Assembly (NCBI GenBank): GCA_035493555.1
Contig: DATJIC010000016.1
Location: forward strand, 1 to 23,437
Length of the DNA: 23,437 nucleotides
Reading direction: 5' to 3'
Origin: CAMLKC01 sp035493555
Lineage (GTDB): Bacteria; Patescibacteriota; Saccharimonadia; Saccharimonadales; Saccharimonadaceae
The notes beneath the pieces are model-generated. The model had not been told where the DNA came from. It worked only from the letters and a program-made list of their open reading frames with translations, and did no database searches. The translations under genes and the position numbers were made by a program. Below are positions 7,174 to 13,900 of the stretch, piece after piece (within the stretch, counting starts at the first letter, position 1; the number at the start of each line of letters is the position of its first letter).

Positions 7174-7707
7174 GTGGAAGATTTAACTGGCAAAAAAATC
7201 GCTATTATTGCAACGGACTACTTTGAAGAAGCGGAACTTATTGAACCGCTTGCGTCGCTCCGTGATATGGGGGCCGAGGTAGTTGTGGCGGCGCCTCACG
7301 ATGATACGATCCAAGCCCTGCGGCACGTCGAAATGGGGTTGGAAGTTGCGGTCGATGCCACTATCGACAAGCTAGATGCCCGGGACTACGATGCTGTGGT
7401 AGTGCCTGGCGGCGTGGTTAACGCCGATCATCTGCGGATCGACAGATCGGCGCAAGAGTTTGTTCAGGATATGGCTGAAGCCGGTAAGCCTGTGGCTGCA
7501 ATCTGCCATGGCCCCTGGCTTCTTGTGTCAAGTATGCTGATTGAGGGTAAGACAGTAACAAGTTACCCGACGCTTGCCGATGACATACGCAACGCTGGCG
7601 GTACATGGGTTGACCAAGAGGTTATGGTCGACGGTAATCTTATTACCAGCCGCCGGCCCGACGACATTCCGGCGTTCGTTGCTGCTATTGCCGATGCACT
7701 CTCGTAA
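7174..7707 (+). CDS. PfpI/DJ-1 family protein (class I glutamine-amidotransferase-like)
   Basis: The 177-residue protein is a single DJ-1/PfpI domain, a fold that includes proteases, deglycases and stress chaperones. It shows the acidic residue in TDYFEEAEL (E18/E19), the VVVPGG turn (76-80), and the nucleophile elbow AICHGPW with C111 followed by H112, as in PfpI/YhbO-type members. The GTG start at 7174 is set by AAAGGAGGT ending 4 nt before it; there is no better ATG. A role in repair of glycated or otherwise damaged molecules, or general stress protection, is likely from the family. Its stop codon abuts the stop codon of the convergent CNNM/CBS gene (TAATTA), with no terminator between them. 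Confidence 0.92.
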   Translation: MEDLTGKKIAIIATDYFEEAELIEPLASLRDMGAEVVVAAPHDDTIQALRHVEMGLEVAVDATIDKLDARDYDAVVVPGGVVNADHLRIDRSAQEFVQDMAEAGKPVAAICHGPWLLVSSMLIEGKTVTSYPTLADDIRNAGGTWVDQEVMVDGNLITSRRPDDIPAFVAAIADALS

Positions 7708-8694
7708 TTATGCGGTCTGGTTCTGGCGGTGGCGGTCGGTTTCGTCTTCGATTTCGTGACCGACGATTTCTTCAATAAGATCCTCGATAGTAACGATACC
7801 AACGATCCGGTCATCTTTTTCAATAGGTATAAGGTGGGTGCTGCTCGCAATAAACTTGCGTAGCATGGTGTCGAGCGCTGTTTTACTGCCGACAAGCCGT
7901 ACGGGGTGCAGGTTAAGGTCATCGACGCGGTACTCCTTCTCGTCGAAGTCGATATCGACCAGTTCTTTCATGAGAAGAACGCCGTAACATTGTGATCTGT
8001 CACGGTTAAAAATAGGAATACGGCTGCGGCCGGCCGCCTTAATTTCATCAATTTTTTCGTCGGTGAGGATTGTATCAGGCGTAAGCCAGAAGACTTTACT
8101 GATAGGCTGCATGATATCGCGGACCTTCTTTTCGCTGAGCTGTAATGCTCCGCGGATAATCTCTACCTCGTCATTATCCAGTTCGCTTTCTTCGTGACCA
8201 AGATGTTCGCTAATCATAATGCCAAGCTCTTGCCTTGTCTGTAGTCGGGCGCCTTCGTGACTGAATAACTTGTCAAGTAACAGTTGAAGCGGCTTTGATA
8301 CGACATAGGTAAGAAAGATCATCAATTTGAGTATGTAGCGGAGCTTAGCTACGTAGAAAAGAGGTTTTTGACTAAATAGAGCCTGCGGAAGGATTTCGCC
8401 AAAAATGACCGTTAACAAAGTCGCAATAAGACCAGCGAGCAGCCCATACACGGCACTTTCAAGTACAAGTGACGTTGCTGAGACGGCGGCAACGTTAGTG
8501 AACAATATTGCCGCAAGAGTAAGGTGGGTTGTCCGGCGCAGGGGTATAACCTGCTTGGCCTGGATATTTCCAAGCTTGGCTTTTCTTTGAAGATCCTTCA
8601 TGTCGAGTGACATTAGGGCAACGTTAAGACCAGAACAAACGGCAGAGAAGCCAATAAGCACGATCACAATAAGAATAACAAGAGCGATACTCAC
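7708..8694 (-). CDS. CNNM (DUF21) plus CBS-domain membrane protein
   Basis: The 328-residue protein has an N-terminal CNNM/DUF21 transmembrane domain (about 1-140) with the family traits SGLNVALMSLD near the first helix and FGEILPQALFSQKP in the middle. Hydrophobic spans lie at about 3-25, 55-77, 80-100 and 118-140. A linker and two CBS motifs (about 185-315, starting near VRDIMQP and ending near VGIVTIEDLIEEIVGHEI) follow. It is shorter than the usual 420-450 residues because the C-terminal CorC_HlyC domain is absent. Members are linked to magnesium or cobalt transport and to adenosine-nucleotide sensing by CBS pairs. The start is GTG; the ATTGTG context has no Shine-Dalgarno sequence close by, only AAAAGGA about 17 nt upstream, so the exact start is less certain. 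Confidence 0.9.
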   Translation of the reverse strand: MSIALVILIVIVLIGFSAVCSGLNVALMSLDMKDLQRKAKLGNIQAKQVIPLRRTTHLTLAAILFTNVAAVSATSLVLESAVYGLLAGLIATLLTVIFGEILPQALFSQKPLFYVAKLRYILKLMIFLTYVVSKPLQLLLDKLFSHEGARLQTRQELGIMISEHLGHEESELDNDEVEIIRGALQLSEKKVRDIMQPISKVFWLTPDTILTDEKIDEIKAAGRSRIPIFNRDRSQCYGVLLMKELVDIDFDEKEYRVDDLNLHPVRLVGSKTALDTMLRKFIASSTHLIPIEKDDRIVGIVTIEDLIEEIVGHEIEDETDRHRQNQTA

Positions 8695-8730
8695 AATTTA
8701 GTTTCGAAAAATCCTTTTCAACAAGATCCA

Positions 8731-8759
8731 ACTGTACCACAGACATCTGTTGAATGCAA
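8731..8759 (-). promoter_or_regulatory. Promoter of the CNNM/CBS gene
   Basis: On the minus strand TTGCAT (8754-8759) and TACAGT (8731-8736) are separated by exactly 17 bp. The -10 box is also preceded by TGG, an extended -10 element. The leader would be about 30 nt. Confidence 0.65.
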
Positions 8760-8792
8760 ACGATTATTTCATATGCCACGTAATGCGTGCCG

Positions 8793-8830
8793 GTGCGGCG
8801 CCTCGACCCGGGAGGATCGAGACGCCGCAC
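8793..8830 (-). terminator. Strong G+C-rich hairpin after the high-GC gene
   Basis: A 14-bp stem (GTGCGGCG-x-CTCGA and its complement) encloses a 10-base loop. Read as minus-strand RNA, the one non-Watson-Crick position becomes a G-U pair, while as plus-strand RNA it is a C-A mismatch; this favours action on the minus-strand transcript. No run of T follows, as is often seen for terminators of high-GC actinobacteria. It begins about 10 bases after the stop codon. Confidence 0.6.
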
Positions 8831-8839
8831 GCGGCTGTG

Positions 8840-9352
8840 TCAGGCGGCGACAGCCCGCCGCGCCTTCTCGCGCAGCGAGACCAGTGACGCCGCGGTGTTG
8901 CCGATGGCGGCACTGACCACGCGGTCGAGTTCGCCCTGCACTCCCGAGCAGGCGGCGACGTTCGGGTCCAGCGTGGCCAGAGTGTCGTCGTCGAACTTGG
9001 TGCGCACGCTGACGAACACGCCGCCAGTCCAGCGCCCGGGTCCCTCGGGAATGACGTCGCCGTACGTGACGGCGGCATCGTCCGAGTTCATGCCGTACGC
9101 GGCGGCGGTTCCGGCTTTACCCACGGTGTTGACCGCGAACTGGCTGCCGTTGCCGACCGTCCGCTCGCCCCACTCCACGAACACGCCCTTCGTCACAGAG
9201 CCCACGCGCATGTGAAGCGCGTCGGGCCCGTTCGGTCCGGCGGTGACGCCGGAGACATAGAGCGAGTGGAAGGTGGCTTCGCCGACGTTCAGCGCGATCG
9301 TGGCGATCTGCCTGTCACTGAGGGCGGCGAGGTCGAGCTCTGGCGTTCCCAT
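8840..9352 (-). CDS. Uncharacterised 170-residue protein of high-GC origin
   Basis: The gene is not recognised. Its codons end almost always in G or C, and sampled 60-base stretches are about 68-77% G+C against about 48% in the CNNM gene next door, so it stands out as foreign. GGAGG ends 4 nt before the ATG at 9352. The product begins MGTPELDLAALSDRQIATIA, is rich in Gly, Val, Ala and Asp, has no signal peptide or membrane helix and only one cysteine, and ends in a likely helical Lys/Arg/Ala segment. The middle (MRVGSVTKGVFVEWGERTVGNG and GRWTGGVFVSVRT) suggests beta-strands. It has its own A/T-rich promoter region upstream and a G+C-rich hairpin downstream. An overlapping plus-strand frame (8787-9215) is a product of the high G+C content. 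Source is probably an actinobacterium or its phage (inference). Confidence 0.75.
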   Translation of the reverse strand: MGTPELDLAALSDRQIATIALNVGEATFHSLYVSGVTAGPNGPDALHMRVGSVTKGVFVEWGERTVGNGSQFAVNTVGKAGTAAAYGMNSDDAAVTYGDVIPEGPGRWTGGVFVSVRTKFDDDTLATLDPNVAACSGVQGELDRVVSAAIGNTAASLVSLREKARRAVAA

Positions 9353-9399
9353 GGTTCCTCCAGGAGGGAGTCAAACTGAATACTGCTCTGACGAAAGTT

Positions 9400-9428
9400 A
9401 CTATAACATAAACAACCGATTGGCCAAA
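9400..9428 (-). promoter_or_regulatory. Promoter of the high-GC gene
   Basis: On the minus strand TATAGT (9400-9405) is preceded by TGT, giving an extended -10 TGTTATAGT; TTGGCC (9422-9427) lies 16 bp upstream as a weak -35. The leader of about 40 nt carries CCTCCTGGAGG just before the ATG, where a 4-bp CCTC/GAGG stem could hide the Shine-Dalgarno sequence. Confidence 0.55.
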
Positions 9429-9453
9429 ACCAAAACGCTTCTACCATTGGCGT

Positions 9454-9475
9454 TATAATAGAGATAGAAGGAGGT
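9454..9475 (+). promoter_or_regulatory. -10 box and Shine-Dalgarno sequence of the coiled-coil gene
   Basis: TATAAT at 9454-9459 and AAGGAGGT at 9468-9475 precede the ATG at 9481. The transcript would start near 9466, so the Shine-Dalgarno sequence lies almost at the 5' end of the RNA. No clear -35 box. Confidence 0.6.
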
Positions 9476-9480
9476 ATACT

Positions 9481-9828
9481 ATGGACGCAAAGCAACTTAG
9501 GAACGAAGCAGAAAAAACGAAGACCCGGGCAAGTAGCCTATGGAACGATGTCGACCATACAAAAGTTAATGTCTCCGCTTTAAAAGACCGCGGGAGTGAA
9601 GACGACGCGCGGGTAGAGGAAGGCCGAATGGCCCAGTTGGAACAGCAAGCCCAAACCCTCGAACAGCAGGCTCAGGCGCTGGAAGAACAGGCACTCGAAA
9701 AAGAACGGCGCGCCCTGGATATAGAAAGACAGCAAGAGGCGGTAAAAAAAGAAGCGCAAGACAAATTGGAAGAGCTTGAAAAACAAAAGCGCAATTTGAC
9801 TGGCGGTCCAATCGGTCTCTTTGGATAA
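9481..9828 (+). CDS. Small coiled-coil protein
   Basis: The 115-residue product is almost all charged or polar helix. Residues about 40-105 form an uninterrupted, Glu/Gln/Lys/Ala-rich stretch with repeats of the type LEQQAQTLEQQAQALEEQA, which fits a long coiled coil; about 10 residues at the end (NLTGGPIGLFG) are not helical. There is no signal peptide or membrane helix and no cysteine. I do not recognise a family. It could be a structural, scaffold or filament-forming protein. A strong Shine-Dalgarno sequence lies 5 nt before the ATG. The DNA glycosylase gene follows after 11 bases, so both are likely on one transcript, although a functional link is not evident. Confidence 0.8.
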   Translation: MDAKQLRNEAEKTKTRASSLWNDVDHTKVNVSALKDRGSEDDARVEEGRMAQLEQQAQTLEQQAQALEEQALEKERRALDIERQQEAVKKEAQDKLEELEKQKRNLTGGPIGLFG

Positions 9829-9839
9829 AGACGCTAGAA

Positions 9840-10412
9840 ATGGACTTTTCTTCTTTAAATACAACTGCTGAGGAAGCGGCGCGGCGCTTGCTTGGCTGTA
9901 TTCTTGAAAGAACTATCAATGGCCATGCGGTAAGGTGCCGGATTGTTGAAACCGAGGCATATGACGAAACCGATGCTGCCAGCCACAGCTATAAGGGGAG
10001 AACACCGCGTACTGAAATAATGTTTGGTCCGCCCGGCTACCTGTATGTTTATTTTACGTACGGAATGCATTACTGCTCCAACGTTGTAGTCGGGCCCGAA
10101 GGTGTGGGAGCGGCTGTTCTTATACGTGCAGTGGAACCAATAGGCGACAATGCAGAGAGCATCCTGGAAGAACAACGGCAAGGAAAAACAGGTAAAGATC
10201 TTACGAACGGCCCGGCCAAACTATGCCAGGCGCTTAGGATCGATACGGCACTTAATAGTCATAATCTCCAAAAAGCGCCGCTAAAGTTGTTGCTCCAAAA
10301 GCCGGTAGAGATGCGAGATATCGTAGTAACGACACGGATAGGGATTCGCCTGGCACGCGATATGCCGTGGCGATTTTACCTACGTGGTAATCCATATGTT
10401 AGTAAGCTCTAG
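9840..10412 (+). CDS. 3-methyladenine DNA glycosylase (AAG/Mpg family)
   Basis: This base-excision-repair enzyme removes alkylated purines and hypoxanthine from DNA. The 190-residue protein has the usual bacterial length and all main motifs: AARRLLGC near the N terminus, the catalytic segment RIVETEAY (E39 general base, Y41), ASHSYKG with H49, RTEIMFGPPGYLYVYFTYGMHYCSNVV, AVLIRAVEP, LTNGPAKLCQAL, and a final basic region with RNPYVSKL-like sequence (here RGNPYVSKL). No Shine-Dalgarno sequence is clear in the 11 bases after the coiled-coil gene; translation may depend on coupling. Its TAG overlaps symmetrically with the stop of the convergent tail-fibre-like gene (TAGCTA). Confidence 0.95.
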   Translation: MDFSSLNTTAEEAARRLLGCILERTINGHAVRCRIVETEAYDETDAASHSYKGRTPRTEIMFGPPGYLYVYFTYGMHYCSNVVVGPEGVGAAVLIRAVEPIGDNAESILEEQRQGKTGKDLTNGPAKLCQALRIDTALNSHNLQKAPLKLLLQKPVEMRDIVVTTRIGIRLARDMPWRFYLRGNPYVSKL

Positions 10413-12482
10413 CTACCAGGTAGTGAGAGGAGCGCGTTTCCAGCTATTGGCAGCCGTACATATATAAAGAAAGTTATCGTCGTAAGCAACGTCGCCCTTT
10501 GATCCACTGGCCGTTGCGCTGGTTGGAACGCCCGCGTTGGCGCCAACATTAATACCTCCAAAAAAGGTAGCTTTTCCATTACCGTCGTCGAGCACCGATT
10601 GTTTTGTGGTGATATGGCCAGTGTCTGTAATTTTGAATAGCGAGGTTGAGTAGTCTGCCGTAAAGTCGTAGAAAGTGGCTCCGCTTGTTCCGCCGAGCTT
10701 AAATCTGCCCGACATGCCGCCGCCTTGGTCAAATAAAAAGGTGCCGTCCGATCCCTGCTTGATATTCCAGTTGTTACGGCCCGGCGAAAGGCTGCTGCCA
10801 TCAAAAAGAACGCCGTTATTACCGTCTGAAACAACTTTATAGGTGCCTGTAGTGACAAGGTTTTTAGGGTTGGAAGCAGAATCAACCGTGACAAAAGGTA
10901 CTCCGCTGATAGTACCGCCATTGTTATACTGTACTTGTCCGCTCGAGCCGCCAGCCGGAGAGGTTGGAGGGGTCTGCCAGGTAGCAATACCCGTGTTGTC
11001 GGAGGTAAGAACCTTTCCGGCACCGGCGCCATTGTTGACACGTAGCTGGTTAAAGAACCCCCATTCAAAACGCTGGTCATCTCCACCCGCCATTAACGTG
11101 CCATTGCCAGCAAAAAGCGTGTCGGTGCCAAACCTGCCGCCAAATTGGCCGGCAAAGATGTTGGTAATATTGCCCTGGTTATTATTATTTCCTATAAGAT
11201 GCAACTGCGTCCAGCCGCTTGCGCCGTTAAAGACGTTAACGGCTTGTTGTAAACGGCAATCCTGCAGGGTAACGAGGTGATTTTCGTTTTCCAGCAAAAA
11301 GATATTGTCGCTTTGACCTGAGTTTTGCAAAAACGAGACGCCTATAAAAGTAAGCTGCGATTTGCCTACAACCCGAACATGGTTTGCGGTGTTCTCAAAC
11401 AAGCATGAGATGACAGAAAGTGCCGTTGCACCGACAGTAAAGAGAATGCCGGTGGTTGCCGAAATGCCTGGCGTTGCATAAAACAGGCAGTTAAGCAGAC
11501 TAATACGGTCAAATGCGTTCGGGCTGGTCTGTGCGGACGTATGGTTAAATGCCATTGCCGTACTGCCCGCATCAGAAAGATTAACCGAGCAATTTAAAAA
11601 GGTAACCGTTCCAAACGTGTTTTCAAGGCCGGTCTGTAAAAGGATACCGGCATTTCGGACGTTATTAATATCAACATTCTCAAAGAAACAGCGGTCGAGG
11701 TCAATAAGCTGGAGGCCGTAGGCGCCCTCGTTTGTTTGTACGTTCTTAATACTGGTGCCTCTGCCTCCGCCGTCGATCTTAATGCAGGCGTGGCTGGAGG
11801 GGCCTCCGGCCATTGTTACGGTCAGATCCTCTATATGATTAAAGTTACGCATCGTGCCCGAGGTTTGGCGGTTACCTACGGTGATAATGTCGAACGAACC
11901 CGTGGTCGCAACAATTTTAGTGGCACCCACGCCCTGGCCTCTAAGAGTGATACTATGCGCATCCCAGTTAATCCCAGATGATAAAGTAAACGTGCCCTGT
12001 GATAATACTACCGTGCCTCCAGGCGACGCCAGGGAATCGAGGGCGCTTTGGATCATTTGCGTGTCGTTTGTCCCGTTGCAAAGGTAATCGGCGCCGGTTT
12101 TTACCCTAGTTGGGGCATCGGGAGCAGCTACCACGACGCAGCTTCCTGCTGCGGGCGTATCGGCGAGGTCGGTATAGGTGCCGGAGGTTGCAACCGGGGC
12201 AAGGGTAGAGTTGGCGGCGGCGACTGCCGTATCAACGTAGTGTTTGGTTGATGCATGACTGCTAAGGGATGGGGCGGGAATAAACGGTGAGGTTTGGAAC
12301 GTTTTTGTACCGGTGATTGTTTCGGTGCTGCTGATATGGACGACCGCCGTGTCATCAGCCTTGGCTTTTAAGCTGCCCGAAGCTTTTAAGCTGCCGTCGG
12401 CATTATGTTCGATAGCTAAAAAATCATTGAGAATATCTCCCCATGCTCCATCATCTTGTCCTGGTATTGGTAACCGAGCCAT
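10413..12482 (-). CDS. Phage tail-fibre-like protein with pectate-lyase-type beta-helix
   Basis: The 689-residue protein has no signal peptide. Its N terminus, MARLPIPGQDDGAWGDILND, continuing into FLAIEHNADGSLK, is the type found on phage tail and baseplate fibres. TGTKTF...SSHASTKHYVDTAVAAAN and GTYTDLADTP are also typical fibre segments. Residues about 125-210 match the start of a pectate-lyase/GH28-like superfamily helix (GTNDTQMIQSALDSLASPGGTVVLSQGTFTL), and a long Asn/Gly/Ser-rich right-handed beta-helix runs to about 460. The C-terminal part (GSSGQVQYNNGG..., final GDVAYDDNFLYICTAANSWKRAPL) resembles trimeric fibre tips. Likely role: binding or degrading a surface polysaccharide. Start: ATG 12482, behind AGGGGTGGGGAA. 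No other phage genes are nearby, so it may be domesticated or a surface protein of the cell. Convergent with the glycosylase gene. Confidence 0.82.
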   Translation of the reverse strand: MARLPIPGQDDGAWGDILNDFLAIEHNADGSLKASGSLKAKADDTAVVHISSTETITGTKTFQTSPFIPAPSLSSHASTKHYVDTAVAAANSTLAPVATSGTYTDLADTPAAGSCVVVAAPDAPTRVKTGADYLCNGTNDTQMIQSALDSLASPGGTVVLSQGTFTLSSGINWDAHSITLRGQGVGATKIVATTGSFDIITVGNRQTSGTMRNFNHIEDLTVTMAGGPSSHACIKIDGGGRGTSIKNVQTNEGAYGLQLIDLDRCFFENVDINNVRNAGILLQTGLENTFGTVTFLNCSVNLSDAGSTAMAFNHTSAQTSPNAFDRISLLNCLFYATPGISATTGILFTVGATALSVISCLFENTANHVRVVGKSQLTFIGVSFLQNSGQSDNIFLLENENHLVTLQDCRLQQAVNVFNGASGWTQLHLIGNNNNQGNITNIFAGQFGGRFGTDTLFAGNGTLMAGGDDQRFEWGFFNQLRVNNGAGAGKVLTSDNTGIATWQTPPTSPAGGSSGQVQYNNGGTISGVPFVTVDSASNPKNLVTTGTYKVVSDGNNGVLFDGSSLSPGRNNWNIKQGSDGTFLFDQGGGMSGRFKLGGTSGATFYDFTADYSTSLFKITDTGHITTKQSVLDDGNGKATFFGGINVGANAGVPTSATASGSKGDVAYDDNFLYICTAANSWKRAPLTTW

Positions 12483-12513
12483 TTCCCCACCCCTATTTAT
12501 TACGCATACGCTT

Positions 12514-12519
12514 ATTATA
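12514..12519 (-). promoter_or_regulatory. -10 box TATAAT of the tail-fibre-like gene
   Basis: On the minus strand TATAAT lies 31 nt before the ATG at 12482, after a short repeat (TATGAGTATGAGTATAAT). The leader of about 25 nt contains AGGGGTGGGG as a purine-rich ribosome-binding region. No clear -35 box. Confidence 0.55.
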
Positions 12520-12581
12520 CTCATACTCATAGTAACATAAGTATTTTGTATAAATAGCCATTTCCATAAAATAGAAAGTTC

Positions 12582-12610
12582 TTGCACCGCCAGGGCCAAG
12601 GCTGTATAAT
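12582..12610 (+). promoter_or_regulatory. Promoter of nusA
   Basis: TTGCAC (12582-12587) and a consensus TATAAT (12605-12610) are separated by exactly 17 bp. This is the best -35/-10 pair in the window. Transcription should start near 12617. Confidence 0.8.
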
Positions 12611-12623
12611 GACAACAGTACAT

Positions 12624-12647
12624 TCCGGCCGGCAGGTCGGATTTTTT
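12624..12647 (+). terminator. Possible attenuator in the nusA leader
   Basis: A 7-bp stem TCCGGCC / GGTCGGA (one G-U pair) with a GGCA loop is followed directly by six T. It lies between the nusA promoter and the nusA ribosome-binding site, at about +8 to +31 of the transcript, so it should end some transcripts before nusA. Because NusA itself promotes hairpin-dependent termination, it could serve feedback control (inference). Confidence 0.6.
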
Positions 12648-12668
12648 GATAAAGAAAGGAAATACTTT

Positions 12669-13793
12669 ATGGAAGATATAAACATTAAACAGTTAACTCT
12701 CTCGGTTCGTACAATCGCCGAGGAAAAAAACCTGCCCGAAGAAACGGTTCTTTCGGTTATTGAACAGGCAATCGCTGCTGCATGGCGCCGCGATAATGGT
12801 GAGCGCGACCAAGATGTTCGCGCCGAGCTGAACGTTAACGACGGTACAGCAAACGTATATGTTGCCCGCGAAGTGGTTGAAGAGGTCGGCTCCGACGCCG
12901 TTGAAATCAGCCTCGAGGAAGCTCGCAAGCTAAAGGCAGATGCCCAGCTTGGCGACGTTATCGAGGAAAAGCACGAAGTAAAGAGCTTTGGCCGCGTGGC
13001 AGCGCAAACCGCTAAGCAAGTTGTATTGCAGCGCCTCCGCGAAGCTGAGCGCGAAGTGGTGCTTGAAGAATATGAAGATAAGATCGGCACCGTTGTAACT
13101 GGTGTTGTACAGCGCGTTGAGCCTCGTGTCGTTCGCGTGGAACTCGGTAAAGCCACAGGAATTATTCCTCAGGGCGAGCAGATCCAGGGCGAATACTACA
13201 GCATTGGCGCGCGCATAAAAGTGTTCATTAAGGACATTGAGCGTGACAACCGCGGTCCACAGCTTATTCTCTCCCGTGCGAACGAAGCGTTTGTTGAATA
13301 TCTCTTCCGCCAAGAAGTTCCTGAAATGGAGACCGGTGCCGTAGAAATCAAGGCGATTGCCCGCGAAGCTGGCCGGCGCACTAAGCTGGCGGTGAGCAGC
13401 AATGCACCCGGCGTTGACCCAGTAGGAACATTCGTAGGCGGTCACGGTACACGTGTTCAGGCCGTTATGAATGAAATCGGCGACCAGGAAAAGATCGACA
13501 TCATTACCTTTGATGCAAACCCCGAGCAGTTTATCCGTAACGCGCTCAGCCCGGCTGACGTCGTAAAGGTTGAAGTTGACGAAGCAGCTAAGAGGGCCAA
13601 GGTATTTGTAAACGAAGACCAACAGTCGATTGCTATCGGCCGCGGTGGCCAGAACGTGCGGCTTGCAGCACGCCTGACGGGTTATGAGCTTGATATCGAG
13701 ACAGCCCAGGTAGCAAAACCAGCCGAACCAAAGCCTCGTAAAAACATTGAAGACAGTCTCCTTAGCGCTGTTGAAGAATCAAACGAAAACTAG
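12669..13793 (+). CDS. nusA: Transcription termination/antitermination factor NusA
   Basis: NusA binds RNA polymerase and nascent RNA and controls pausing, termination and antitermination. The 374-residue protein has the polymerase-binding N-terminal domain (about 1-130, with VIEQAIAAAWR), an S1 domain (about 135-200), KH1 (about 205-280, with REAGRRTKLAV and FVGGHGTRVQAVMNEI) and KH2 (about 285-348, with AIGRGGQNVRLAARLTGYELDI). It ends in a short acidic tail and lacks the C-terminal acidic repeats of the 495-residue E. coli protein, as in many bacteria. ATG 12669 is preferred to the upstream TTG-type frame because the domain starts here and GAAAGGAAA lies about 8 nt upstream. It is flanked by a promoter with a possible attenuator and a terminator, so it is monocistronic and separated from the usual rimP-nusA-infB group. 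Confidence 0.97.
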   Translation: MEDINIKQLTLSVRTIAEEKNLPEETVLSVIEQAIAAAWRRDNGERDQDVRAELNVNDGTANVYVAREVVEEVGSDAVEISLEEARKLKADAQLGDVIEEKHEVKSFGRVAAQTAKQVVLQRLREAEREVVLEEYEDKIGTVVTGVVQRVEPRVVRVELGKATGIIPQGEQIQGEYYSIGARIKVFIKDIERDNRGPQLILSRANEAFVEYLFRQEVPEMETGAVEIKAIAREAGRRTKLAVSSNAPGVDPVGTFVGGHGTRVQAVMNEIGDQEKIDIITFDANPEQFIRNALSPADVVKVEVDEAAKRAKVFVNEDQQSIAIGRGGQNVRLAARLTGYELDIETAQVAKPAEPKPRKNIEDSLLSAVEESNEN

Positions 13794-13807
13794 GCGTAAC
13801 GGTTTTT

Positions 13808-13844
13808 AAATACACGCTCCGCTAAAAACGGGGCGTGTATTTTT
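13808..13844 (+). terminator. Intrinsic terminator after nusA
   Basis: A 14-bp stem AAATACACGCTCCG with its complement (one T-G pair) and a 7-base loop CTAAAAA is followed by a T run. It starts 14 bases after the nusA stop. Confidence 0.92.
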
Positions 13845-13859
13845 GTTTACTGATAATTG

Positions 13860-13886
13860 TTAGCACTCTATTGACCCGAGTGCTAA
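13860..13886 (+). promoter_or_regulatory. CIRCE operator (HrcA binding site)
   Basis: TTAGCACTC, nine bases, then GAGTGCTAA is a perfect match to the CIRCE inverted repeat bound by the heat-shock repressor HrcA. The nine-base spacer (TATTGACCC) contains the -35 box of the clpC promoter. Confidence 0.97.
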
Positions 13887-13900
13887 TTTTGTCATATACT
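13871..13900 (+). promoter_or_regulatory. Promoter of clpC
   Basis: TTGACC (13871-13876) and TATACT (13895-13900) are 18 bp apart. The -35 box lies within the CIRCE spacer, so bound HrcA should block polymerase directly. The leader would be about 70 nt. Confidence 0.75.

Noticed and set aside
8787..9215. Plus-strand frame of 142 codons opposite the high-GC gene
   Set aside because: It has no ribosome-binding site, and the minus-strand frame has G/C at nearly all third positions, a Shine-Dalgarno sequence and a promoter. Long antisense frames are expected in high-GC DNA.
8788..9352. High-GC block as an insertion sequence or integron cassette
   Set aside because: No terminal inverted repeats, target-site duplication, transposase or attachment-site pattern could be seen at either border.
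10409..11086. Minus-strand frame of 225 codons inside the tail-fibre-like gene
   Set aside because: It lies in another frame of the same strand as a 689-codon gene with recognisable fibre domains, has no start signal, and its translation shows no domain.
10413..12482. The tail-fibre-like gene as part of an intact prophage
   Set aside because: No integrase, terminase, capsid, portal, tail-tube or lysis gene occurs in the window; the neighbours are housekeeping genes.
12500..12540. Short tandem TATGAG/TACTCA units as a repeat element
   Set aside because: Only two or three imperfect copies, next to a -10 box; too few to call a repeat array.
12582..12668. N-terminal extension of NusA by 29 codons
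   Set aside because: The extension would start inside the -35 box and run through the promoter and the attenuator hairpin. The NusA family begins at MEDINIKQL-like sequence.
12527..13156. Minus-strand frame of 209 codons opposite nusA
   Set aside because: Its product is a Ser/Thr/Arg-rich low-complexity shadow of nusA, which is clearly coding on the plus strand.
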